Shown here one piece after another: positions 9,563 through 20,735 of a stretch of 64,000 nt of DNA (positions are counted from its first letter, which is position 1; each line of letters begins with the position of its first letter). The position numbers were made by a program, and so were the translations under genes. Source of the DNA: Prorocentrum cordatum (taxonomy: Eukaryota; Sar; Dinophyceae; Prorocentrales; Prorocentraceae); NCBI GenBank assembly GCA_963575745.1, contig CAUYUJ010016700.1, forward strand, positions 60,087 to 124,086, given 5' to 3'. The notes below the pieces were generated by a model. It had not been told where the DNA came from and did not search any database. It saw only the letters and a list, made by a program, of their open reading frames with translations.

Positions 9563-9829
9563 CTAGTTTGCAGGCATGCGGGGGGGGGGGAATGAGGTTG
9601 TGGATGCCATGACAATGGACACGCTAACATTCCTATGATTGAATAGCGCCGGCCCCCGTGCGGGGCCATCAGGCTGCGACGATTAGGCTTGCAGCTCCCT
9701 GTACCAGATGCAGTTTCCAGTTTCCACTGTTACAGTTTTGCCTTCTGCTTCCTTAATGTTGATTGTTGCTGAGCGCGCGGGGGGGGAGCCGAAAAGCGTC
9801 CTGGTTAGCGTCCCCGAATCGCGTTGTCT

Positions 9830-10110
9830 GAATTCCCGGGGGGTCGTGGGACACGTAAAAATACATGATATTCGCGTCCCCGAGGACGCCATATTCGCGT
9901 CCGCGAGGCCATAAACCCTCGACAAATACACAATCTTCGCGTCCCCGAAGCCATAATCCCTCGTAAATTACACAACACTCGCGTCCCCAAAGCCATTATA
10001 ACAAAAAAACTAATAAATTACGCCATGTTCGCGCCCCCGAGTCCATACATCTTCCTAATGTATTGAATATTCGCGCCCCCGAAGCCATAAACCCTCGTAA
10101 CATAGTATTG
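9830..10110. repeat. ~58-bp minisatellite (TTCGCGTCCCCGAAGCCATAA)
   Basis: Five to six copies of a unit with TTCGCG(T/C)CCCCGA, GCCATAAAC/TCCCTCGTA and an AT-rich tail. Copies begin near 9864, 9894, 9936, 9978, 10027 and 10070. Confidence 0.8.
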
Positions 10111-10239
10111 ACCATCGCGTAAAGTCCCGACATTGCTTCACGTCAACGTCCAAACATCCCAACACAACTCTGGCAAGTGCCATTCTAAGAGAGGGGGGCC
10201 GCCGGCATGGGGGCGAAGCCCTTACGAATACAACAAAAA

Positions 10240-10380
10240 GTTCAATGTGTCGGAACATGTTCGAACAATGTTTCAAACATGTGTTTACATGTTTGAGACA
10301 TGTTTGAAGCATGATTTGATCATCTGGAAACTTGTTGGCAACATGCTTCCTCTCCAGTGATCGTCGTCCACAAGGATAAG
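10240..10380 (+). repeat. Dispersed repeat G, copy 1, with ACATGTTTGA words
   Basis: ACATGTTTGAGACATGTTTG-type words, then GGCAACATGCTTCCTCTCCA and GTCGTCCACA. A second copy lies at 55.80-55.88 kb. Confidence 0.6.
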
Positions 10381-10389
10381 GGGACTGGC

Positions 10390-10930
10390 TGGGATGGTCT
10401 TCGACGGCGCGCCGAGGAAGGAAGCCTCTCGGGACCCCTCCCCTCCGTGGCGGCCCTGCGAAGGCGGCCCCATCTTCTGCGGGACGTGCTCCAGACGAAG
10501 GAAACAATTAGTCGACACTCCCCCGCTCCCCAAAACTCAAAGTTGGCACGCGCGGGGAAGACTGCGGTCAAAGTGCAGCTCATTCAGCCCGCCGCCAACA
10601 TTGATCAGTGGGGGGGGCATTGACAAATCAATGCGGCATGAGTGTTCTCACATTTGTTCCGAGGCCTGCCTGGCCAGAATTTGGAATCCAGCCGTGTCGA
10701 CGATAAGGCTCAGTGGAGGCCCCACAAAAATCACATGCTGAAACCTCGAGCCTCGTCCTCCCTCCCCGGCGGAGAAGATCGATGATCCTAAGACCGCATG
10801 TAAACGCCAACGTGAGCTTGACTGCGAACGCCGTTCGATACAGACGCATGCGGTGCAATCAATGAGGGCCAAGACAGGCTGCGTGCTATCGTCGAGGCTG
10901 AACGTGAGAAACCCGCACTGGGATACAATC
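10390..10930. other. No supported gene
   Basis: Open frames exist on both strands (for example minus 10965-10648 and plus 10394-10741), but neither shows a domain, leader or clear splice structure. Left unassigned. Confidence 0.4.
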
Positions 10931-10934
10931 AAAA

Positions 10935-11100
10935 CGCGTACTAAGGATGTGCGGTCAGGGTGCAAGGGCCCTCAAGGCCACATTGACACATTGAAACTCT
11001 TCGAACGGGGCTTGCCATGGATGGGCCGCATGGGCAAGGATGCGATGGGCAACCTTGGAAAATTGCTCGTCCTTATTCTGCTCGGGCACACACTAACACG
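10935..11100 (+). mobile_element. Dispersed repeat A, copy 4 (most diverged)
   Basis: TAAGGATGTGCGGTCAGGGT, CAAGGGCCCTCAAGGCCACA, CGGGGCTTGCC, GGGCAACCTTGGAAAATTGC and TCCTTATTCTGCTCGGG keep the order of the other copies. The GCGCGGCCAGC core is lost. Confidence 0.65.
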
Positions 11101-11394
11101 GATTAGGGATCCGTGAATCTGGCGCGTGGGCGCCAGATCCACGGATTCGGGAACGCGCCCCCCGAAACATGAGGCCAGTGCCGCCACACTTGGCGGCGGA
11201 GCGCGCCGATTCAGAACGGAAACGGATCCCGTCGCCAATCCTCACGCCATAATCCACGTCAGTGTTTCCTCGATACGCGCGCTGGTTGTAGCGCACGTGC
11301 TGAGGACCACTGTATACACAACAGCTCATGGGTCCAGGATGGGCATAGCCAGGGAGCAGCGTGTGTATATATATACACACACACATACATACAC

Positions 11395-11676
11395 GCCGCC
11401 CGACACGAGAGAAGGGGAGGACGACAAGGGGGTGGAGGTCTGGGAGAGACGGGCCCGCCTTTCCGCCTGCTGCATGGCGAGCCGTTCCAGCTGCTCCGCG
11501 CGCTCCGCAGCCGTGAGGTCCGCGTTCATGTTCTGCCGCAGGGCGCTGACCCCCGTTACGGCGCCGTTGACGGCCCCGAGGCCCCCCGTGATGACGCCCC
11601 CGGCGACCGCCGTGGCGCCGTGGGTGGCCGCCCCGATACCGCCCGTGACGACGCCGCCGATGTTGCCGCCCAGGTC
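11395..11676 (-). CDS. Single internal exon, glycine-rich helix protein, unknown gene
   Basis: The exon follows acceptor TTCCCAG|GAC at 11677 and most likely ends at GGCGGC|GTGTATGTATG, where a TG microsatellite forms the intron start (11394 downward). It encodes 94 residues: a Gly/Ala/Val stretch (GGNIGGVVTGGIGAATHGAT and on to GAVTGVSALRQN) that could form a membrane-inserting or amphipathic segment, then a charged helix (LTAAERAEQLERLAMQQAER) and a Ser/Thr-rich end. The Gly-rich pattern recalls segments in lipid-transfer or tethering proteins, but no family can be named. Neighbouring exons were not found. Confidence 0.45.
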
Positions 11677-11699
11677 CTGGGAATCTCCCAGGAGAGGAG

Positions 11700-12230
11700 A
11701 ATGCACCGACGCTACGGCCCTTCCCTCGCCGCAGCGGCCAGGTTCGCCTCGCCATCCTGGTGCGAGCGCACCGCAGGAGGGGCCCGTGGAGCCGCGGTAT
11801 CAATATCTCGCTGTCCTCCCAGAGTCGAGGCTGGAGTCTGTGCATATCCAACGCGTGACGAATCGACGCCACAAAACCTCAGAGGTCTAGACATGGAAAG
11901 AGTCACACATTTGGGCTCCGAGGAACGACTCTTTCATGTTCATATTCGTAATGGAATCACACACGGGCTTCGCGCGCTCAGGTTCTAGTGATGTCTGCTG
12001 CAGTCGGAAGTGTTCGGCATCGGCGAACATGTAGTGGCCAATGCGTTCAGATTGAAATTCCCCATCGGGCTCTTAGGGCTCGTCGGGCCGTCGGAACGCC
12101 ATCCTGGAACGTATCTGGGCCCTCTTGGGACATCAGGCTGGCATATTTGGCGTTACAACGCTCCTCGTGGTCCGAGTTGTCATGTCCTGTGGCGTTGTCT
12201 CCTCCTTCTGGGCGATCCACGGACCACCCT
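11700..12230. other. No supported gene
   Basis: No domain, leader, or splice-supported exon was seen. Confidence 0.4.
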
Positions 12231-12415
12231 CAGATCCAAGGAGGGGTGCTCCGCCTTTTCAAAACTCCAGGATGGCCTGATGACGACCCGAAGAAGCCCC
12301 GAGACGCCCTGAAAAAAGTCCCAGAACGGTCGGAGAGGCTCATCTGACGTCCTCGGAGGCCCAGAGACCTCCAAGAGGCTCCCAAGAGGCCCCCAAGACA
12401 CCCCGACAAAACCCC
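12230..12415. repeat. CCCAAGAGGCC decanucleotide array
   Basis: GAGGCTCCCAAGAGGCCCCCAAGACACC-type words at ~10-bp spacing, related to the arrays at 4.6, 15.3 and 24.5 kb. Confidence 0.7.
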
Positions 12416-12419
12416 CCAG

Positions 12420-13660
12420 AGGCCATCTCGTGTTCCCCATGGTTTTGTTACAACGGCTGGGGGTGCACGCACTCGAAACCCTCTCCATGACTCTCCTCCA
12501 TGGTCAGACACACGGGCGTTTCCCAATAGGCTGGGGACAGCACCGACTCGCCGCAGGCATCTTAGATCATTCTCCCCCGCCGATGCTTGCAAGAGCGGTG
12601 CGTTTTTTTGTCAGATGATCTGCAAAGCCTGAGAAACAACCCAACCAACGTGATGCATCTCCTCCATCTCCTCCTAGATCAGGGGGTAGATTCAAGAAGA
12701 CATTGTGCACGATGTCCGTTTCGTCGATCGATGGCGCGCGCTGGCCTTCGGCGCGCCGCGCCCAGGAGCGACTGCCGTAAGACAACAATTCTATAGCGCC
12801 CATCCCCCGCGCAACGCCTCCTCCCGCTGCAGACGCAAGGACCCGGTTGTTCAACCAGCCCCTGGTTAACTCGAGACAGGCTCGCAAGCGCCCCAGCGCT
12901 GATGGCCAAGTCGGACAAGTGTCGTCGCGGCTCGCGACGGCCTCGATCGTGCTTCACTCCAGGCACCGTCGTACTTGTCTCCCTTGTCCCATTGCGTCTC
13001 GGAGTCGCAGCGCCGCGTAAACTTGCCACGCTCACCCTCCCGCTTTCCAAACTCGTGCTTCCATGCACCCTCGCGCCAGCTGCTCCCTGAGCTCCAGTTG
13101 CCGTCGCTAGCGCAGCCAACTTCGCGGCGCCTGTAACGACCTGTCGAAATCCAAGCGCCAACGACCGCCAGACACGCAGGCGCTCCGCCCTCCCCTGCCC
13201 TGCCCCCCGCCCTCGCCACGCCCCTGCACCTTGGGCTGGGCCGCCCCATTGCCAGCAAGGGCACCGCATGCACCGCTGCCCTCGCGGTCTGTTCTGGCAC
13301 CCGACTCCGCTGGAAGGGGGCGGAGGCAGAGCGGGCTTGCCGGTCGCGGGCGCGACTGCGGCGTGCTCGGCGGGGGGCCGGCGCTAAGATAAACGGCCGT
13401 GGGAGCAAGGGGAAGCGGGGTCAGTGGCATACCCACCGCCTGGATAACCACCGACAAGCACGCGACACGGGCCGTGGCCCCAATCAGGCACAGCTGGGAG
13501 TTCCTCCTCGGATGCCCGGCCTCTCTGAGGATCCGAGACCTGCAGCGCGGGCCCCGCTGCTCGCCCGCCATGGCCCGAACGCGGCTGCCCACCCCGGCCG
13601 GCGCCAAGCCCAACTGCAACAGGATCAGGGCAGGCCGGGTTTTGGATTCAGGAGAGCATG
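12420..13660. other. No confident gene; weak minus-strand coding hints
   Basis: Minus-strand stretches at about 12600-12750 and 12870-13130 have fairly protein-like composition (DETDIVHNVFLNLPPDLGG; KFTRRCDSETQWDKGDKYDG), but their frames shift and no boundaries or family could be supported. Confidence 0.3.
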
Positions 13661-13819
13661 TTTTGAATGTATAGGCTGGCTCTTGAATTCAAAAATCTTG
13701 TTTTCTATATTCGCTTCCATCTTTTACCTGTACCAGAAGAAAAAACTCCCGAGCTGCTCAGGACAGACACACCGCACGACGCCCAAGTCAACGCAAACCC
13801 AGGGGGGGCAGCAGCTCCA

Positions 13820-14560
13820 TCCAGTGGCCCACTTCGGGGGCGCCCACCCCTCCCGCCCCCGCGCGCGCGCCCGCCCCTCGCCGGGGGGCCCGCCCAGGGC
13901 GCCGCCGCCCGTAGAGGGCAGAAAATCCACCCCGAACACAACCACCCCGACACGCGAAGCCGCTTAGAAAACGCACACCCAAAGGAGGAATCGAACAGGG
14001 CAGGGCTGTTTAGTAAACGCCCAGGGCCGTTTAGTAAACGCCACATGTGCGGTCCGGGTGGTTTTTCCTCCTTTGAACCGTCCCTGCCGGGCACCACCGT
14101 CAGCCCGCGCCGTCTCTCGTGCGCGGCGAAATCGATTCCGGCGACTCCTGCGAATCTGAACCACCCGCCTGCCCCCCCGCCGGCGGCCAGGAACGCTCGC
14201 CAACCCCCCGGCCGACGCCAGAAACCATCGCCGCGGCAAGGGCCGACAGCAACGTCGACCCAAGCCCGCGCACCCGCAGGGAGACGGCGGCAAAAGGGCG
14301 CACGACTGACGAAACTGACGGCGATCGCGCACGCCAAACCCCTCGGGCCGCAGAACAAACCAGGGGAGACCCCGACCCTCGCCCAGTCGCTGGGGGAGGC
14401 GCGCCGGCCGGCGGACACCCAGGACGCGCCCGCCTGCCGTTCCCACCGCGGCGGGCCCCTCGCGCCAACGTCAGGCACGCGCCCTACCACGACCCCAACG
14501 AAAACCTCTACAACGAGCCCCGCCGGGACATCCCAGAGGTCCTCCAAGCTCAAAAAATAA
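13820..14560. other. GC-rich block without supported gene
   Basis: Long frames are open on both strands because of GC content. The one discrete element is a doubled GGGC(T/C)GTTTAGTAAACGCC word at about 14001-14041 that contains the near-palindrome GTTTAGTAAAC. Confidence 0.5.
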
Positions 14561-14605
14561 GCTTCGCGCAAAGGCTCATTTTCAAAATGAGCCGACGTCG
14601 CGCAA
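14525..14605 (-). repeat. Dispersed repeat F, copy 1 (AGCTCAAAAAATRAGC hairpin)
   Basis: CAGAGGTCCTCCAAGCTCAA, AAAATAAGC and GGCTCATTTTCAAAATGAGC recur, inverted and diverged, at 25635-25705. The GCTCATTTT/AAAATGAGC pair is itself a short hairpin. Confidence 0.55.
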
Positions 14606-14739
14606 CCTCATGTTTTCGCGCTGGCGCGTGATTTCGGTGGGCGAAATGGAGCGCGCGAGCGCGCGAAAAGGTTTCGTTCCCCGCGCGCTGGCTACGTTCG
14701 CCGAACACCGAGCGAGCGTAATCAGCGCTGGGCGGAAGC

Positions 14740-14740
<1 letters not shown>

Positions 14741-14780
<40 letters not shown>
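14741..14780. repeat. (CA)n microsatellite
   Basis: About 19 uninterrupted CA units. Confidence 0.97.
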
Positions 14781-14781
<1 letters not shown>

Positions 14782-14789
14782 GCGCGAGA

Positions 14790-15220
14790 TGCCCCGCGCG
14801 CCATGCGCAGGCTTACAATCGCGCAGCGAAGCATCCAGCGCAGAAAGATGGGTCATCAGAGAGCGCAGCGCCCGTTTGGGCGACAGCGGAGGGAACGCCA
14901 TTCAAGACTTCCCCCCCTATCCCTCTGCCCACCCATCGTCCACATGTTGCTCGTGCCTTCTGCGGACGACACGGTGTCACTTGATGTTGCTATGGTATTG
15001 TCTCTCGCTTGCGTGTTCGGCGCATGACGGGTTGTCGCGCTTCGTTTCGCCCATTTGTCCGTGGGCGGCGGTTTACTTGCGGGGGGGGGGGGGGGCGTTC
15101 GCGCGCGCCGCGGCGCCCGCTCACAGCCAGCATACCATTCGCAAAGCCGCTTTGCTCCCCAACGGCCCGTGCTCACAAACATTTGTGCTCACAGGTCTCG
15201 TGGTGCCCACAGACAGCGAA
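14790..15220. other. No supported gene
   Basis: Mixed sequence with a poly-G run at 15080-15093; no exon could be supported. Confidence 0.4.
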
Positions 15221-16236
15221 TCCCACCAGCCCTCTGGGCGCAGGTGGTCTATCGCGTTTCCTTTTTCCAACCTCCTCCCTTTCCCTGCTCGGGAGGTTTA
15301 CCTTCCCCCCTCCCTGCGTCTGGACGGGGGGGGAGGGGGGGGGAGGACGTGTCAGAGCGTCTTTCCTGGCCCAAGATCGCTCCAGGAGGCCCCCAGAGAC
15401 TCCAAGATTGCCTCCGAGATGGCCCAAAATAGCGGTCGACGGGTCAAGATAGCCTCCGACACGCGTCCAAGAGGCCTCAAGACGGCCCCAAGACGGTTTC
15501 AAGTGCCCTCCGAGGCCTCCACGGCCCAAATCCTTCAACAACCTAAGGGACATCAATGTGCTTTGCCCTCTCGCTTTTTCGTTTCCGACGGGCTCTTGAG
15601 GCCTCAAGATGGCCCCGAAATGGCCCAAAACAGTCCCATGAGGGGCCCAAGAGAAGCGCAAGACGGCCCCAAGAGCGCCCAAGAGCGCTCCAAGAGCGGG
15701 CCACGAGGGCCCCAAGACGGCATTTCTGAGCATCCGAAGGGGGGGGGGGGGGGGGCAAGAATTAACGCCGCCCCTCCTGTTGATCAATGCGGCCTAAAAC
15801 GGCACCAAAAAGCCTCCCAGACCACTCCCAAGAGCCCCAAGAAGGCCCCCTGACCCCCCAAAAAAGCCCCAAGAGGGCCCCAAGACGCCCCAAAAGAGCC
15901 CCAGGAAGGCCCTAAGAGGACCTCCGGAGAGCCCCAAGAAAGAGCCCCAGGAGGCCCCAAGAGGGGCCCAAGAGAACCTCAAGAGGGCCCCAAGATGCCT
16001 CCAAGTTTCGGAATCGGTGCAGCAGTCATTACGAGTCATCGAAATACCCCTCATCTCTCATCGAAACACCATCGTAATCTGCATGGATTTCCATCTTAGA
16101 TACGGGAAGCTACGCGTGATGCTTGTGTTCTCGGAAACGGCTGCGCGTCTCAATGCGTTCTGCCGCCCCTGATTCACCAACTCCCCTGCTGATCGTTTCT
16201 GGATGGGCTGGTGGGGATACGCGAAACGTTAAGAAT
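15221..16236 (+). repeat. Left arm of a ~1 kb inverted repeat pair
   Basis: Reads almost collinearly with the reverse complement of 24202-25249: TCCCACCAGCCCTCTGGGCG, GGAGGTTTACC, CAGAGCGTCTTTC, the whole CCCAAGA-type array, TGATCAATGCGGCCTA, and finally GCTGATCGTTTCTGGATGGG with GCGAAACGTTAAGAAT. Identity by eye is near 85%, with indels mostly in homopolymers and the array. About half of the arm is degenerate CCCCAAGAGGGCC words. No transposase frame was seen in the arm. Confidence 0.88.
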
Positions 16237-16309
16237 AGGAAGTTGCACTGCTGCGCCCGATTGCACCGCGGTTCGCACGCACGCATGCTCGGCCTCGTAG
16301 CCTAAGCCA

Positions 16310-16500
16310 CAAGTGCCCCAAGATCGGCCACCCAGCGCCCAAGAGGCACCCAAGATGGTTCCAACGGGCCCCGAGATGGCTCCACGGGGACCTCCGAAAG
16401 GCCCACAGGATTTCCAAGACGCCCAAGATTGCCTCCAATATGGCAACCAAGATGGCCTCGAAGCGCCCCAAGGGCCCCAATGGCGCCGCAGGGAGCACCA
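16310..16500. repeat. CCCAAGATGGC array next to the left arm
   Basis: CCCAAGATCGGCC, CCCAAGAGGCACC and CCAAGATGGTTCC words continue the arm's word family outside the inverted repeat. Confidence 0.7.
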
Positions 16501-16509
16501 CGCCCACCC

Positions 16510-17500
16510 ACTCTCCGCCCGAGACGCCCAGGGGGCGCTCGAGGTGCAACGCGAAGCGTTTAGAATGATACAACAAAGATCTGAGATGACGTTTCTATAT
16601 GCACACTCGCGCCCGCCTCAAGCGGGCAACTCCGAACGCGACCCTGAAGGTAGAGAGAATGCGGCGGCACCACGTCATGCGATGAGTTCCTGCCGCGCAT
16701 GCCTTCAGGTGCCGATTGATGGACCCGTCGCTTCAACCGCCCCAAAGAGCTGGAGCACCAAAATACAATGAACTCGCTACCAGGTGACAAGCCTGGTGGC
16801 GTTTAGGCTGGAACGGCTGGCCAAGGCGCCTCATCATCTGCAAATGTCGGATATGCGATTTCAAGCGCTCCTGCTGACAAGCGCTCCGATAAGCACACCT
16901 ACACCTGCACCTCATCCTTTTTTGTGTGCACCTTTCCCGTTATGCGTTCGTGTTCTAAACTGTGTTAGAGCATGTTGGAGAATGGTCATGCCCTAAAGGA
17001 TCGATGATGAAACAATTCCTCCTCCTCCCTCCTCCTCCTCCTCCTCCTCCTCCTCCTCCTCCTCCGTCTCTTATCCTCCTACTCCGTCCTCCCATCCCAC
17101 GCATCTTCCTCATGTTGACCCCGTCACTTCCCCCCCCCCCTCTGTTGGCCCATGTCTCCCCCGTCCTCATAGGAGCCACCTCCCCCGCAAGCTGTGATAG
17201 ATTCAAGCCCAGTGGAGCTATCCTGGGCCATGGTGCTGTTCCACTCCCCGCAGCTGCGCCGCATGATCGCAAGCATCGCGCAAAGTGCCCCCCCCCCCCC
17301 CCCTCCCCCCGAAACCTGTTGAACACATCTGCAGTTACATAGCCGGCTGCATCGAGGCAATATAGCTTCCACGCAAAATACAAGAATGTCGTTACCTTCG
17401 GCCCCACGCAGCGAGACCAAGCCATCTTCGGTCTCCCCAAACATGCCTTCTGTGATGTGCTGAGCCCGATGGCGGGGACAGCCGCGTCTCTCCCCTGACG
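16510..17500. other. No confident gene; (TCC)n at 17028-17066
   Basis: Contains a TCC tract, a poly-C run at 17288-17305 and minus-strand coding-like remnants near 17340-17470 that may be the decayed C-terminus of the gene ending at 17508. Confidence 0.4.
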
Positions 17501-17507
17501 AATACCA

Positions 17508-18994
17508 CTACAATAACGCTTTGAAACGCTGGGCCGTGCCACTACGTCTCTCCCCAGCGGTTGCCCCAGCAACTTCGAAGACAGTTTCCGACATCAGCCA
17601 ACGCACGAGGAAGTTGATGAAATACAGAAATACCCCGAGGCTGCAGCGCAACCAGTCCACAACCATATTCTGCGGACCCAAGTGGTATTCGGCACACATC
17701 AAGGGGCTTCGATGTCTGCACATCGTCTCATTAGATTGCCGCCAGAAATTCACACGAAATGGTTTTTGCAACGCGTCGAACTGCATAGTGGTTTGCATAC
17801 TGAAGCGTGGTTCTCGGCAGCCCCCTTTTACGAGATTCAGGCGACCATACTTGTCACTCAGGCAGCGGCCCCTGCCACCGCGGCCCCTGCGATCGCAAAA
17901 CAATGTGCCGCGGACTGTCGGGAAGTCTGCATCTGAAACGTATCTGAAGAATTCGCAAGCTGCGCATGCATCATCGTATTCTTGTATTGGTTTCGCTGCC
18001 CAGGGAACAGAATGAGGTGAAAGGCCTTGGAATTGGTCCCAATCGTGATGGGAGCAATGGCAGCGCGGACAGCAATTCTCAACAGATGCCCAAGATGGCA
18101 TTCCCATGGAGGTGGCGTTCTCGGACCAATCAGCTTTCATACATAGAACTGCGCCGTTCCAGCCAAGCCGCCGACCAGAAAATGATTTCTCTAGTTCGTG
18201 GCCGTCGCCCCAGTCTGATCCACAGGGCATTGAGCTCGGGCATTACACGAAGCATCGCAAGGATCGACCACCGAAGCATTGCCAAGATTGGGAACACACT
18301 GCACCACCCCCTGCACCCGCACGAGCACAACTCGCTCTTGCGAAGGGCGGCGCATAGATGCCTGATCCCCGAAGCGATGTCGAAGCACAAGGGTCCAATC
18401 ACTGAGTCTGTGCGTGAGAACTGAACACCGTCAACATACATAGATAACGCAAGCACAGGGTCAGACGAATCGTGTGCTTGCACCGTCGGGTGGTCATGGC
18501 ACGCCGTGGGCAACGACTCCAAAAACTCTGGGTCGTTGCATCGTTGCTTGATGTCTGGTCGCGCGTGAAGCTCCTCGGCTATGCCGACCTGGGGAGGGAC
18601 CACAGGTAGATTGGCCAGCACGCGGGAAAAAATCTGACCTCTGTGTCAGAGGAACCTTAACCTTCAAGTAGCGCTCGTCCCCCTCTGCCTCCTTGAGCGC
18701 TGCGCCCCAGTGCCGACTGTAATGGCCGCTTTGCTTGCCAGGTGCAAACGCCACTTGGTCTGTCAGACCGCCTACACCTGCGCCGTGGGCCCAGTATGAG
18801 AGAACACACGCTTGCTTGGCCGACGGCACCCTCTCGCGCTTGAGCCCAACCACATACTGCGCGAAAATAGCCACGCAGTCGTCATGACTGACACCACTTA
18901 AATATTCACTGAAAGCAACTGGGCCGCCCAGATCAACATCTCGCATCGGCGCGTCGTGCCCCCATGGAACGCGTGCTTCCAACGGGCGAACCAT
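17508..18994 (-). pseudogene. Frameshifted member of a dinoflagellate multigene family with CxCxGWC and CPRC motifs
   Basis: The start ATG at 18994-18992 lies 17 nt after a spliced-leader relic. Three frames must be joined: 18994 to about 18640 (GGPVAFSEYLSGVSHDD, then VLSYWAHGAGVGGLTDQ), about 18620-18220 (ALSMYVDGVQFSRTDSV, then ELCSCGCRGWCSVFP), and 18230-17508 (KADWSENATSMGMPSWASVE, CCPRCHC, LSPHSVPWAAK, DACAACEFF, HLGPQNMVVDWLRCSLGVF), ending TAG. The order and the metal-ligand-like CxCxGWC/CPxC pairs match, from memory, an abundant family of unnamed dinoflagellate proteins. A transposase-type ancestor (YxDGV, metal-binding Cys/His) is possible but unproven. No introns are visible between the segments; the shifts look like single-base lesions or assembly errors. 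A retroposed, now broken copy is the simplest reading. Confidence 0.6.
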
Positions 18995-19011
18995 TACCGA
19001 TGCGAGCGGAG

Positions 19012-19043
19012 CTTGAGCCAAGCTTGAGCTGAAATGGGCACGG
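19012..19043 (-). other. Tandem spliced-leader relics (one full-length, one truncated)
   Basis: Minus-strand 19043-19023 matches DinoSL at 17 of 21 positions and ends AGCTCAAG. It is followed immediately by CTTGGCTCAAG (19022-19012), whose last ten bases equal the leader's 3' end. Full plus truncated copies in a row are the signature expected when a retroposed copy is trans-spliced again and reinserted. Confidence 0.7.
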
Positions 19044-19099
19044 ACAGTCGGCGGCCAATCTCGGCGTTATTGGGCGACGCGCTGCAGGAGCTTAAACCA

Positions 19100-20030
19100 G
19101 GTAGCCGTAGCAGCAACATCAGATGTTATTAGGGTGCCCCAGTTGAATAACATTTTGGTTGGTTGGCCATTTGGCTCGAGGGCGCCCCCTGCGCCCCCAT
19201 CTGGCGATCGCCCTGACAAACCATCCCTGTTCGCTGGTGTTGCCGATGTTGGCGCGTCAGTGGTAACGGTGGTGCCAAAGTATTGGACCTTCTCTTCTCC
19301 CTTCTTATCCCCCCTCCCCCCCCCCCCTTCCCTTCTCTTATCCGAACCCCCCCCCCCCCCCCCCTCTGCGTCATCCTTGCCGCTGCCCCAATGACCCCAA
19401 ACAGCGCAAACAACACCGAACGCCCCACGCGATGCCGAGGCGCGATCACCGACGCGCCCCGCGGGGATCGACGCGCCCAGCAGGAATCAGACAGCCACGG
19501 CCGCCGACGCGCCCCACAGGGATCGGCACTGGTTCTGGAGATGAGGAAGCGCGGCTATCAACGCGCCTCGATAAATTCGGCCCACACCGAAACATCAAAC
19601 CAACTGTTGATTTGTTCACAGGTTTGCCCGCCTTGCGGCTGAGCGGTTCTCGAGGGGGGGGGGGGGGGGGCCTAGCGACTCGCGCCGAACGACTCGCGCC
19701 GAACGACGAAGCAGAAAGAAGCGGAACAAACACGCACATGTTTGTTAAAGGGCTTTCTTAGTGCGCGTGCAGATAAGGCCGTGAACAGCCCAGAACCGAG
19801 CGTCAAAATTGTTTCAAAATATTGGCGCTGGTTTTTGGCCTAGCCCCCCCCCCCCCCGGGCCCCGGTGGGACGGAGGGGGGTGGGACAGCGAGGAGCGTG
19901 CTCAGAGCTGCGAGAGACAGCCCATCATATTTTGGGCTCTAGCCGTCGTCGTCGTCGCTGTCGTCGGATTGTGTTTTCACCCATTGCATGTGCAAATGCA
20001 TGGGCAGACCTGACAACGCTACAAACTATT
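19100..20030. other. No supported gene; poly-C/poly-G tracts
   Basis: Poly-C runs near 19312-19330, 19347-19364 and 19841-19858, poly-G at 19656-19670, and short GACGCGCCC(C/A)RC repeats at 19450-19525. Nothing coding could be supported. Confidence 0.5.
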
Positions 20031-20039
20031 AAAGAAAAT

Positions 20040-20235
20040 CACGTGCCAGCAAGGAAAATCAAACATACTCAAACATAGTCAAACAGAGTCAAACATAGCC
20101 AGACTATGTTCGACCCGTACATAGTCAAGGACATCTCGAGAATTCCTGAAACATTCGCTAAAAACAGCAAACGCAGTCAGACTACGTTTGGCACAACTTG
20201 ATCAAACAGAGTTAAAACATAGCCAAGGCTTTCAG
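20040..20235. repeat. Degenerate TCAAACATAG decanucleotide array
   Basis: TCAAACATAC, TCAAACATAG, TCAAACAGAG and GTTAAAACATAG words recur, mixed with inverted words such as ACTATGTTCGA. Confidence 0.75.
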
Positions 20236-20537
20236 TGGGCATCGGCACTCGATTTCTCGGTCGAAGGTCGGATAACACGAATACACCACGCAAAATCGCA
20301 TACGCGCATTGGTTCAACATTCACCCTGGGGCCCTGATACCTCTGAGGGCGGTTTTGAAGGTGGGGCCGTGCTACTCCACGGTCGCGTCTGCTTGGCCAC
20401 GACACTATCACGCGTCACAAGGTACACGCACCTCGCGACTGGAGACCGATAGCTGCACCCCGTCGTCGGCGGCCTACCGCAGTCGGCACAGGATGAGGAA
20501 AGGAAAGAACCCGAGCGAGCGCTGCGTAGCAGACGCG

Positions 20538-20640
20538 TTGTAGGACGAGGAGGAGGAGGAGGAGGAGGTCCAAGGAAGAGGAGGGGGGCGAGGAGGAGGA
20601 GGTCCAAGGGGGAGGAGGAGGAGGAAATATCTACCTTGGA
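20538..20640. repeat. (GGA)n with GAGGTCCAAG words
   Basis: GGA runs alternate with three GAGGTCCAAGG words, just 3' of the gene ending at 20736. Confidence 0.8.
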
Positions 20641-20735
20641 ATCCAGAGGTGCTTTCTGTAAAACACCTCCGAATGGGGTAGGGTGGCAAAAGAGAAGGGG
20701 AAGGAACATGGGGAGTGAGGCTAGCACTGCGCTGC

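Noticed and set aside
13705-14571. 288-codon minus and 297-codon plus frames
   Set aside because: Mutually overlapping in GC-rich DNA, with no recognisable protein features to choose either.
14741-14780. A promoter or TATA-like element near CA tracts
   Set aside because: Dinoflagellate promoters lack a consensus I could test, and nothing but the microsatellite is visible.
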